A stretch of DNA of 64,000 bases. It comes from Hyphomicrobiales bacterium. GTDB lineage: Bacteria; Pseudomonadota; Alphaproteobacteria; Rhizobiales; Rhizobiaceae. Positions 18,027-25,003 of the stretch are shown here, in pieces. The stretch spans positions 124,001 through 188,000 of the forward strand of contig UEIJ01000009.1 of NCBI GenBank assembly GCA_900470195.1. The letters run 5' to 3'. The notes under the pieces are model-generated. The model did no database searches. It had not been told where the DNA came from and was given only the letters and a program-made list of their open reading frames with translations. A program made the translations under genes and the position numbers. Every line of letters starts with the position of its first letter. Within the stretch, counting starts at the first letter, position 1.

Positions 18027-19376
18027 CTAGCCTGCTGCCAGTGTGTCGAGAAATTGCCCCCAATCCTTGGTCTTCGATTGCGGATCGGCCCAGATGTCTT
18101 CGATTGCGAAACGCAGCCCTTTGAGCAAGACGGGAATGTCCGTTTCGAACTCTTTGGGATTGTCGAAAATCCTGTTCACCTGCTTGAACACACGCAGATA
18201 GGCTTCGGCGTTGTGGTTCATGAGGATCATGATGCTATCATTGTCGAGATCGGACGAGCCGTTCGACCCGACGCAGATTTCATTGACCGCCACACGTGCG
18301 CCGACCGTCGTTGACACGGGGATCGCGTAGAGGGTCTGTCCGTCTTGGATGGCTTTACTGCCTCGCTTGGCTTTCGGGCGACGTTGTGCAATTTCCCATG
18401 CAAGCTCGTTCAGAGAGCGGGCATCCGAGGGGCTTCCCTCTTTCGGCATGGATACCGTCGAGAACGTCCATCCGGTCTTATCCAGCCGGTGGGTCACCAG
18501 CGCCTGAAATTTCGCAGCGGAAATAAATGGGCCTGCCGTGTCGAACGTGATCTGGAGATCGGGATTTATTTTGGTCACGCAGCGTTGCAGCGCGTTGAAC
18601 AGGTAGGCAATAGAGGGCGTGGAAATGCCCAATATGTGTATCCACTTCGCTGATTGCAGCAGGCCATCGTTGCGCATGTCATGAAGACGGTTGAGCAGTA
18701 ACGAAAAGGAGTTCTGGTGCGCGCCAGCAAAGGCCCAGCCTTCGAAGCCATAACCCTTCACGGCCTCGTACCATGCCTTGCTTTCCGGCTCGTTTCGTCC
18801 CTGAAGGACGTTGAGCAGTTTCGTTGCCCCCGGCTTTCGGTTTTGCACGAAATAATCGAGATTGAGCAAAGACTGTTTCAGGCAGGCATTGAAATCCAGT
18901 GACAGGTCGTTTGCCGCGCACATCGCATCGAGATTATGGCCTTCAGCTATCAGCCGCTCGGCATGCATGGCGACGTTTCCAGACGTGATGCCACCTGTGG
19001 GGAAATCCAGCGACATCGAATAGTCGGAATGTGTTTCCAGCCAGCGCAACATGCGTTCGCACGTCGGATCGCCAGTGAACTTGATCCTATTGCCCTGTAT
19101 CTGGAAGCCGCCGCTGTCACCGATGACCGTGGTCGCCTTCCGGTCACGCAGCTTCACGATGTTGTCTTCGAGTGCCGAGTTCGCCGTCTTTGCGGCCTGA
19201 CCTGCACTGTAGAGCGCATAGGGATAGTGAAACAGGCCGCTCTTCGGGTCGAGAAAGTTCAGGTCAGTTTCCAGAAACGCAAAGCTGCGCTTAAGGTGCT
19301 GCGAATATCCGAGCTTCGCAAATTCCTGACTGATCGCAGGGGTGTATATGGCATATTTTGAAGGCTTGTTAATCAT
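18027..19376 (-). CDS. dpdA: DpdA-like DNA 7-deazaguanine transglycosylase (TGT fold)
   Basis: 449 residues from ATG 19376. Its motifs line up with tRNA-guanine transglycosylases: VIGDSGGFQ (Asp87 to Gln92, the base-binding DSGGFQ), MSLDFP (Asp124), LLNVLQGR (188-194, like VQGG), FEGWAFAGAH (like the GLAVGE region), HILGISTP (like YLMGVGTP) and QITFDTAGP with Asp279 where TGT has its nucleophile in FDCVMPTR. I see no CxCxxC zinc motif, so it is not an ordinary Tgt. DpdA enzymes exchange guanine in DNA for preQ0. The reading frame extends upstream to 19889, but that part overlaps the divergent gene and has no TGT similarity. Confidence 0.78.
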   Translation of the reverse strand: MINKPSKYAIYTPAISQEFAKLGYSQHLKRSFAFLETDLNFLDPKSGLFHYPYALYSAGQAAKTANSALEDNIVKLRDRKATTVIGDSGGFQIQGNRIKFTGDPTCERMLRWLETHSDYSMSLDFPTGGITSGNVAMHAERLIAEGHNLDAMCAANDLSLDFNACLKQSLLNLDYFVQNRKPGATKLLNVLQGRNEPESKAWYEAVKGYGFEGWAFAGAHQNSFSLLLNRLHDMRNDGLLQSAKWIHILGISTPSIAYLFNALQRCVTKINPDLQITFDTAGPFISAAKFQALVTHRLDKTGWTFSTVSMPKEGSPSDARSLNELAWEIAQRRPKAKRGSKAIQDGQTLYAIPVSTTVGARVAVNEICVGSNGSSDLDNDSIMILMNHNAEAYLRVFKQVNRIFDNPKEFETDIPVLLKGLRFAIEDIWADPQSKTKDWGQFLDTLAAG

Positions 19377-19475
19377 GTCGTCCGTTAAAGAATTTTCGCA
19401 TTGGGATCGTCTGCAAATTTTTAAGGATTGCATCGTCTGATTGCGCCGGTTTGAATAAAGTGCGTGAGGCATCCA

Positions 19476-22151
19476 GTGGGAATAGCGGTTAAAAAACAAA
19501 CAATTCGCGACCAAAATTATTTCGAAGCACAGTTCGCCACGATCAAAAGTGCGGCCAGTGCATTCGAACAGTACGAGAGCAAGACAGAAAACCTGTTGCA
19601 TGTCGCGTTGGACAAGATTTTCGAGTTCGGTGAAAACATCCGCCAAGACCCGCAGGCATTCGAAAGATTCCTGAGCAGCCACGAAAAAGCCTGCAACAAG
19701 GTGACAAAAGCCAATCCCTACAATGCTCTTGTCGATCTGGCCTTTTCCGGTGAGCGGAGCAAATCGTGGCGCAGTCAGATGACCAATGTTCTCGCTCTCG
19801 CAGCGGAAACAATCGGCGATCAGCAGTTTGTCGATTGGCTCGTCAGCAACGGCGGCGTGTCGGGCTGTTACCTTCTCGCCGTCAAGCACTTTGCCCGACC
19901 GGCGACAGCCAAGGCCGAAAAGCTGCGTTCGGTCCGGTTGAATACGATATCGGAAGAGTTAAAGCGCAAGCCGATTGTAAAAACCGCTTTGCCGGGTGTC
20001 AGCCTGCCGGATGGCTTTCATCGGTCGATGCTGTTTTCGCAGGGCGGCCAGACCTTCCTTGTGGATATCCGCGAAGACGATAGCGACGCGACAATCGAAA
20101 AGTACCTGCTGGAAGCGATAGGTGACAGGGTCGTTACAACTCATCCGCTTGCTGACAAGCCGCTGTTTTCTCTGTATCGCGCCATCGATCTGATTTCCGG
20201 CACCTGCAAACTGTCATCGGCAGATCAGTTGCAATGCATTGCCATCTGGAACGAGGATGCCCAAGACGGCCCTGTTACAAAACTCCGCTTTCTTTCCGAA
20301 GCTTACAGCTTCACCAATGCCACGGTCACGCTCGCCCATGCGCTTCCCGAATTGAATGGCAAGGGACAGCGCATTCTTGATCTGGCCAAGGCCGATATCT
20401 TCCGGCAGCAGTTTCAGCAGGACACTGCTTGGACGATCCATGAGGATAATAGCGAACTGATCTTGGCCGACAACGCTAAATCCCCCACGCGTCTGACATT
20501 GTTACCGGTGTCTGACTACGCAGATAGAAAGCTTCGGCAGTGCCGCAAACTCGGATTGCGCACACGGCACTTCACGATGCTGCTGGACGCGATGCAACGC
20601 GATAGCAAGAATCTCGATATCGCGATGACCCTGTTTCAGAAGGCAAACGCGCAAAGGACGACGCTCATCTCGCGACCGAAGCGGTTCCAGTGGGTGTTTA
20701 ACGGCAAGCATATCGAACTCGGTTTCGAACAGACGTCTGGCATGATGAACACCAACTATCGGTCTGTTGCGTTCAAGGACACGACGACCACGTTGCCCCA
20801 AAACGAGCTTTTGCCTGCCGATGCGCAGGCTGTCTGGAATTCCTTCGTCGCCCATGGGGAAGACATTGGCGGATACATCGCGCACGGCGAAGTCGAAGAC
20901 GCTGCATTTTGCATTGAACATACCTTCGTCAATGGCGATACCGTGGAATACAGATCGCCGTTGATCATCGGAAGGAAGATGGACCCGACGCAGATTTGCG
21001 AACCGTTCGTTCAGGCAACCGTACCAACGCCGCCTGCACCACGAACGCCGCCGCAGGGATCAAAAGGTTCAACGCAATCGGGAAACTCCGGCGAATCTTC
21101 TGGCAAAACGAAAGCGAGTTCGACTCCTGCTAGCACTGCTACGAGTGCTACAGCCGCTCTCAATCATAGCCCCCGAAACTACGCATTGATCGAGAAGAAC
21201 CATAGAAAAAAGACGAACTTCCCGGCCACACCATTATCCTGCCGAAATGCTTTCGGAGCATTCATCACGAGCTACCTTCCCAGCGATCCAGAACAGCGCG
21301 AAAGCCGGAAATTCGATCTTGAATGGCAACTGGAATGGTGGCGACGGATGACCGACATCCCGGTTCACATCATTGCCTCGAACTGGAGCGATGAAGACGT
21401 TGCCGCAAGCAAAGAACTAGGCTTGCTGGCTGGGCATGGGGGCAACATTTCCCGCGTCGGGCCACGCATTCTCATTGAGAACCGCATCGATTGCTTCAAT
21501 CAGCTTTACATGAGCGCATTCGATTGGGGCATCATGATGGATGACGATGCCGTACTGATGCAGGCCGAGAACCATAACAGCAGCTACCGTCTGTTCTCGG
21601 AGATGGCTGAAAACGGCGTAACTGCCTACGATGGCGTTGACGTGTTCGCCCCCATTTATAGCCGGAAAGTGCCGTTCAATAAGGAGCTCAATGGCGACGG
21701 CAATCCATATACGGCCAATCACGTGTTCAAGAAGAACACCGATCTCAAAGGCAGCATGATCGTGGTAAGGAACTTTCGGAAGGAAGGCCGCGAACTGCTG
21801 CTTCCCGATCGGAGTTTCCGAACGCACGGCGAAGACACTTATCTTGCCTTGCAGGCGGTTGCGCTTGGCTATTCCACCATGACGAGTTGGAACATGGTTC
21901 TGGAGGAACTCTCCGGTAAAAGCACGTTCGCCGATGGCGACGATGACAGGACGGAAAAGATGCGGGAGGGCCATGAACAACTCGTCGCAAAATTCGGCCA
22001 GCTTGGTTTGCGCATGAAGGCAGCCTCTCATTCCCTCTATAAGAAGGAATTCGAAACCCGCTGCTGGGGCGCAAAGGCAAAACGGATAGAAGTCCCCAAG
22101 CCACACGTAGCATCGCTGGAAAAGTTCGTTGAGCGAACTTTTGCCGCATGA
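19476..22151 (+). CDS. Large fusion protein with C-terminal GT-A-like glycosyltransferase domain
   Basis: 891 residues from GTG 19476 (GAGG six bases upstream; an alternative GTG lies at 19464). The N-terminal 500 residues are unrecognised. A Pro/Ser/Thr linker (about 518-565) leads to a C-terminal domain with FGAFITSYLPSDP, IPVHIIASNW, then FDWGIMMDDDAVLM, in which Asp689-691 would be the metal- and nucleotide-sugar-binding DxD of a GT-A fold, and RTHGEDTYLALQA further on. This resembles the glycosyltransferases of DNA-modification loci and the GREB1/base-J family as I remember them. Divergent from the DpdA-like gene, with a 99-base shared promoter region. Confidence 0.65.
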   Translation: MGIAVKKQTIRDQNYFEAQFATIKSAASAFEQYESKTENLLHVALDKIFEFGENIRQDPQAFERFLSSHEKACNKVTKANPYNALVDLAFSGERSKSWRSQMTNVLALAAETIGDQQFVDWLVSNGGVSGCYLLAVKHFARPATAKAEKLRSVRLNTISEELKRKPIVKTALPGVSLPDGFHRSMLFSQGGQTFLVDIREDDSDATIEKYLLEAIGDRVVTTHPLADKPLFSLYRAIDLISGTCKLSSADQLQCIAIWNEDAQDGPVTKLRFLSEAYSFTNATVTLAHALPELNGKGQRILDLAKADIFRQQFQQDTAWTIHEDNSELILADNAKSPTRLTLLPVSDYADRKLRQCRKLGLRTRHFTMLLDAMQRDSKNLDIAMTLFQKANAQRTTLISRPKRFQWVFNGKHIELGFEQTSGMMNTNYRSVAFKDTTTTLPQNELLPADAQAVWNSFVAHGEDIGGYIAHGEVEDAAFCIEHTFVNGDTVEYRSPLIIGRKMDPTQICEPFVQATVPTPPAPRTPPQGSKGSTQSGNSGESSGKTKASSTPASTATSATAALNHSPRNYALIEKNHRKKTNFPATPLSCRNAFGAFITSYLPSDPEQRESRKFDLEWQLEWWRRMTDIPVHIIASNWSDEDVAASKELGLLAGHGGNISRVGPRILIENRIDCFNQLYMSAFDWGIMMDDDAVLMQAENHNSSYRLFSEMAENGVTAYDGVDVFAPIYSRKVPFNKELNGDGNPYTANHVFKKNTDLKGSMIVVRNFRKEGRELLLPDRSFRTHGEDTYLALQAVALGYSTMTSWNMVLEELSGKSTFADGDDDRTEKMREGHEQLVAKFGQLGLRMKAASHSLYKKEFETRCWGAKAKRIEVPKPHVASLEKFVERTFAA
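22120..22142. repeat. AAAAGTTCG palindrome, copy 3 of 3
   Basis: Perfect 9-bp arms AAAAGTTCG / CGAACTTTT around TTGAG, within the last codons of the preceding gene. It is a C/G variant of copies 1 and 2. Confidence 0.75.
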
Positions 22152-22158
22152 GCAGCGG

Positions 22159-22728
22159 TCAGAGCAAATCGACCGCCGCTTTCATCATTTCATCCCGCAC
22201 GTCGATATAACGCTGGGTTGTCGTCAAATTGCGATGCCCCGCCAGTGTCATGATGACTTTCGGACTGACGCCAGAATGTGCAAGGCGGGTAATGAACCAG
22301 CGCCGACCGCTATGCGATGTTGCGCCATCAAGGCCAGCGTGCCGATATAGTTGGCCCATCAACTGACAAAGCGTGTTGGCGGAAAATGCAGTGTGTTTTT
22401 GCGTCAGAAGCAATGGCGCATCCGGCAAACGTTCAACCTGCCATTCGCCGCAATAACGTTCGATCTCCCGGCGCAGCTTTTCGTTGACAAAAACCACTCG
22501 GGCATGACCGCCTTTGGTAATTTCAGCACGTAATCGCAATTGCGCCCGCACAAAACCATCTCCATCAAACACATCACGCACAGTCAGCGCTGCAATTTCT
22601 CCGACCCGTAATCCCGCCATATGCGACAGCATCAACGCCAGTCGATTGCGGCCTGCGTGTCGGGATTGTGCGACCACTGCAAGCAACCGTTTGAATTCCG
22701 CGTCCGTCAGCACACGCGCTTGTTTCAT
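22159..22728 (-). CDS. Short tyrosine recombinase (catalytic domain only)
   Basis: 189 residues from ATG 22728. All catalytic residues are visible: Arg41 (GLRVGE), Lys72, His139 and Arg142 in SHSGRR, His165 in LAGHRN, and Tyr174 in TQRYID. The usual N-terminal core-binding (SAM-like) domain is missing, so it belongs to the compact integrase class seen in some satellites, integrative elements and XerC-like helpers, or is a trimmed integrase. It ends seven bases beyond the convergent glycosyltransferase gene and is the outermost gene of the unit, where an integrase is expected. Confidence 0.88.
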   Translation of the reverse strand: MKQARVLTDAEFKRLLAVVAQSRHAGRNRLALMLSHMAGLRVGEIAALTVRDVFDGDGFVRAQLRLRAEITKGGHARVVFVNEKLRREIERYCGEWQVERLPDAPLLLTQKHTAFSANTLCQLMGQLYRHAGLDGATSHSGRRWFITRLAHSGVSPKVIMTLAGHRNLTTTQRYIDVRDEMMKAAVDLL

Positions 22729-22869
22729 GACAACCTCACAAAATGCAGAGTTTCCATGCCTTTCGTTATGTTACCAAAGGACAGGAAGGGCGAGCGCAGA
22801 ATGACGTCGAAAATTATTCAATGGGTGCAGTGCTTTAGGGATCGCCGAGATGACAATCTAACAAAATGC
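22728..22869 (+). repeat. 19-bp direct repeat beside the integrase start
   Basis: TGACAACCTCACAAAATGC (22728-22746) and TGACAATCTAACAAAATGC (22851-22869) agree at 17 of 19 positions, 123 bases apart. The first copy touches the recombinase start codon. Candidate recombinase binding or attachment sites, by position only. Confidence 0.6.
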
Positions 22870-23059
22870 GTATTTTTTTAGGTTAATCGGAAGAGAATTT
22901 AGCAGTGGCAACGGTACTCACAACGCGTATCACGCCAACAAGGTTTCCGATTTGTTCACGAGGCAATATGCCTTCGAGGCAATCATCATCGGAGATTGTA
23001 CTTATGGGGTATTGAATGTGGAATGCAGCTGGCATCGGCGGTGGGGCGAACAATTACAA
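22729..23059. other. Gap between integrase and LAB_N gene
   Basis: 331 bases. They hold the direct repeat above and an AT-rich stretch near 22855-22900. The frame of the next gene stays open up to about 22950, but I cannot recognise that extension; it could be a remnant of a lost upstream glycosyltransferase gene. The right end of the first mobile unit probably lies here. Confidence 0.4.
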
Positions 23060-23332
23060 ATGACTGCATATCTCACCTCTGAAACCATGTGGATTATCAT
23101 AGGCTTTCTTGGTCAAGCCATGTTCTCCATGCGCTTTATCGTGCAATGGATCGCCTCTGAAAAAGCCGGGAATAGCATTATTCCGCACACATTCTGGTAT
23201 TTCAGCATCGGCGGCGGGCTTGCCCTGTGCGCGTATGCGATTTACCGGCAAGACTTGGTTTTCATTCTCGGCCAAAGCACCGGCCTGTTTATCTATGCGC
23301 GCAATCTGTACCTCATCCGGCGCAAGGAATAG
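23060..23332 (+). CDS. LAB_N (lipid A biosynthesis N-terminal domain) membrane protein
   Basis: 90 residues with three hydrophobic segments: IIIGFLGQAMFSMRFIVQW, FWYFSIGGGLALCAYAIY and FILGQSTGLFIYARNLYLI. This is the small LAB_N (PF07578-type) unit. Such proteins usually sit between a dolichol-phosphate-mannose-synthase-like GT2 and an ArnT-like transferase and help to decorate lipid A or other envelope glycans. ATG 23060 is chosen by homology of the N-terminus; no strong ribosome site is seen. Followed after 38 bases by the ArnT-like gene. Confidence 0.85.
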   Translation: MTAYLTSETMWIIIGFLGQAMFSMRFIVQWIASEKAGNSIIPHTFWYFSIGGGLALCAYAIYRQDLVFILGQSTGLFIYARNLYLIRRKE

Positions 23333-23370
23333 CAAACCGTTGTCGCTCAATAAGTACAAGGACCTGCCTA

Positions 23371-24756
23371 GTGAATTTTTCTACCATAGCCAAAAATCTG
23401 TGGCTCCCTTTCGTTATCTTCGCCTTGTTCTTGACCGCCATTGCGTTCCGGCCTTTGCTGCCGGTTGATGAAACGCGCTATATGACGGTCGCGTGGGAAA
23501 TGTTTTTGCGCCAAGGCTGGCTCCAGCCCTTGACAGTGAATTTTGAGCCGTACCACCACAAGCCGCCGCTGCTATTCTGGCTGATAAATCTTTCATGGTC
23601 GGTATTCGGGATAAGCCGGTGGGCGGGCCTTATCCCTATTGTGCTGTTCTCGATGGCCTGCGTCTATCTGACGGGCTTTTTAAGCAAGCGTCTTTTCCCT
23701 GAAATCCAAGACCGCCAGCGCGTCCAGCTTATCATGGCGGGCGGCATTCCGTTTATGATCTATGGCACGCTGGTCATGTTTGATTTCGTGCTGTGTGCCT
23801 TCGTGCTTCTTTCCCTGATTTGCCTTTACTATTTCCGGCAGGAACGCCACTTACGCTATGCACTGCTCATGGGCCTGTGCTTTGGCATGGGCGTGTTGAC
23901 CAAAGGCCCGGTGGCTTATCTCTATGTCTTGCCGGTCGCGCTTCTGGCCCCGTTCTGGATGAAAGAATTTTCCCGGCCCGCGCAATGGTACGGCGGCATA
24001 TTGGCCGCGCTTGCCGTTTCCGTACTGCCGGTTTTATTCTGGCTGGTTCCCGTTCTGAAAGCGGCGGATAGCGACTTTGCATTCTGGTTGGTCTGGAATC
24101 AGACCGCCGGGCGGATAACGGGGAATTTCAACGCCGCGCATGTGCGCCCGTTCTGGTTTTACTTGCCATTCATCCCGGTCATTTTCATGCCGTGGCTTTT
24201 CTTTCCGTCATTCTGGCGCGGCCTGTCCCATGCCAAGGCCGGGCTGAACGGGCACGAGGGTTTGCGCTTTCTTGCTTTCTGGCTCGTGCCGGTCGTGATC
24301 GCCTTTTCCCTGATAAGCGGAAAGCAGCCGCATTATCTCGTCCCGCTGGTGCCAGGCGTCGCCATGCTTGCGTCGTATTGCCTTCAAAGGCTTGAAACGC
24401 GAACGCTGGTCAAGGCTTTCGCCGCCGTTCTGGTGCTTTTCATCGGTGGGCAGATGATCGCCTCGCACAATTTTCTCAAGCGATACACGCTTGAGTATGT
24501 CGCGGACATCGTGAAGACGCAGCCGACGCGCGATCTGGCCTTTGTCAGCAGTTATCACGGCGAATTAGGCTTTATGGCGCGGCGTGAAACGCCGGTCGAC
24601 AGCCTGCAAATAGAGCAGCTTGCGGCATGGTTTGAAGCGCACCCGGACGGGTGGGCGGTCGTGCGTTTCAAGGACGACCAGCCGGAAATTAAAAATCTCA
24701 AGATGATTTTCGCCCACCGTTACCGCGGTAAAAATCTCGGAGTGTTCGAGAAATGA
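23371..24756 (+). CDS. ArnT-like polyprenyl-phosphate glycosyltransferase (GT83 type)
   Basis: 461 residues with about a dozen membrane segments. The first periplasmic loop has PVDETRYMTVAWEMF and YHHKPPLLFW, the acidic and basic motifs of ArnT/PMT-type transferases that move a sugar from undecaprenyl phosphate to lipid A or a related acceptor; VLTKGPVAYLY is also typical. GTG 23371 has AAGGA eight bases upstream. Paired with LAB_N, but the GT2 that would charge the lipid carrier is not present beside it. The sugar and acceptor are unknown. Confidence 0.85.
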   Translation: MNFSTIAKNLWLPFVIFALFLTAIAFRPLLPVDETRYMTVAWEMFLRQGWLQPLTVNFEPYHHKPPLLFWLINLSWSVFGISRWAGLIPIVLFSMACVYLTGFLSKRLFPEIQDRQRVQLIMAGGIPFMIYGTLVMFDFVLCAFVLLSLICLYYFRQERHLRYALLMGLCFGMGVLTKGPVAYLYVLPVALLAPFWMKEFSRPAQWYGGILAALAVSVLPVLFWLVPVLKAADSDFAFWLVWNQTAGRITGNFNAAHVRPFWFYLPFIPVIFMPWLFFPSFWRGLSHAKAGLNGHEGLRFLAFWLVPVVIAFSLISGKQPHYLVPLVPGVAMLASYCLQRLETRTLVKAFAAVLVLFIGGQMIASHNFLKRYTLEYVADIVKTQPTRDLAFVSSYHGELGFMARRETPVDSLQIEQLAAWFEAHPDGWAVVRFKDDQPEIKNLKMIFAHRYRGKNLGVFEK

Positions 24757-24899
24757 AATGGCTATACGATAAAAAGTGGTGCTCCCCAGCCGTTGTGCAA
24801 TGGATTCATGATCCCGCCGGATTGAAGGTTACTGAACGTTCGACACTAGAGTATTTACCACGATCTATATGGAGATCTCATAAAAGTGCAAATATATAG
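24753..24899 (+). CDS. Possible small or truncated ORF overlapping the ArnT-like gene
   Basis: 48 residues (MKWLYDKKWCSPAVVQWIHD...), with ATG overlapping the previous stop as ATGA, a sign of translational coupling. It is not recognised. The AT-rich sequence begins just after it, so it may be the first part of a fourth operon gene cut by the neighbouring recombinase unit. Confidence 0.35.
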   Translation: MKWLYDKKWCSPAVVQWIHDPAGLKVTERSTLEYLPRSIWRSHKSANI

Positions 24900-24944
24900 T
24901 CAGGGCTTGAAGCTAGCGCAAAATTAGCACATGCGATAAAAGTG

Positions 24945-24963
24945 TAATAATATCAAATTATTA
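24945..24963 (-). terminator. AT-only hairpin beyond the serine recombinase gene
   Basis: TAATAAT / ATTATTA with a 5-base loop in an AT-rich stretch. Weak as a terminator; alternatively part of the element end. Confidence 0.3.
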
Positions 24964-25003
24964 TTGGCATATCACCTAATTGAAAATGCGCACGTTGACC
25001 TTT

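Noticed and set aside
18027-19889. Longer 620-codon version of the DpdA-like gene
   Set aside because: The extra 171 codons overlap the divergent glycosyltransferase gene, show no TGT similarity, and ATG 19376 gives a normal N-terminus.
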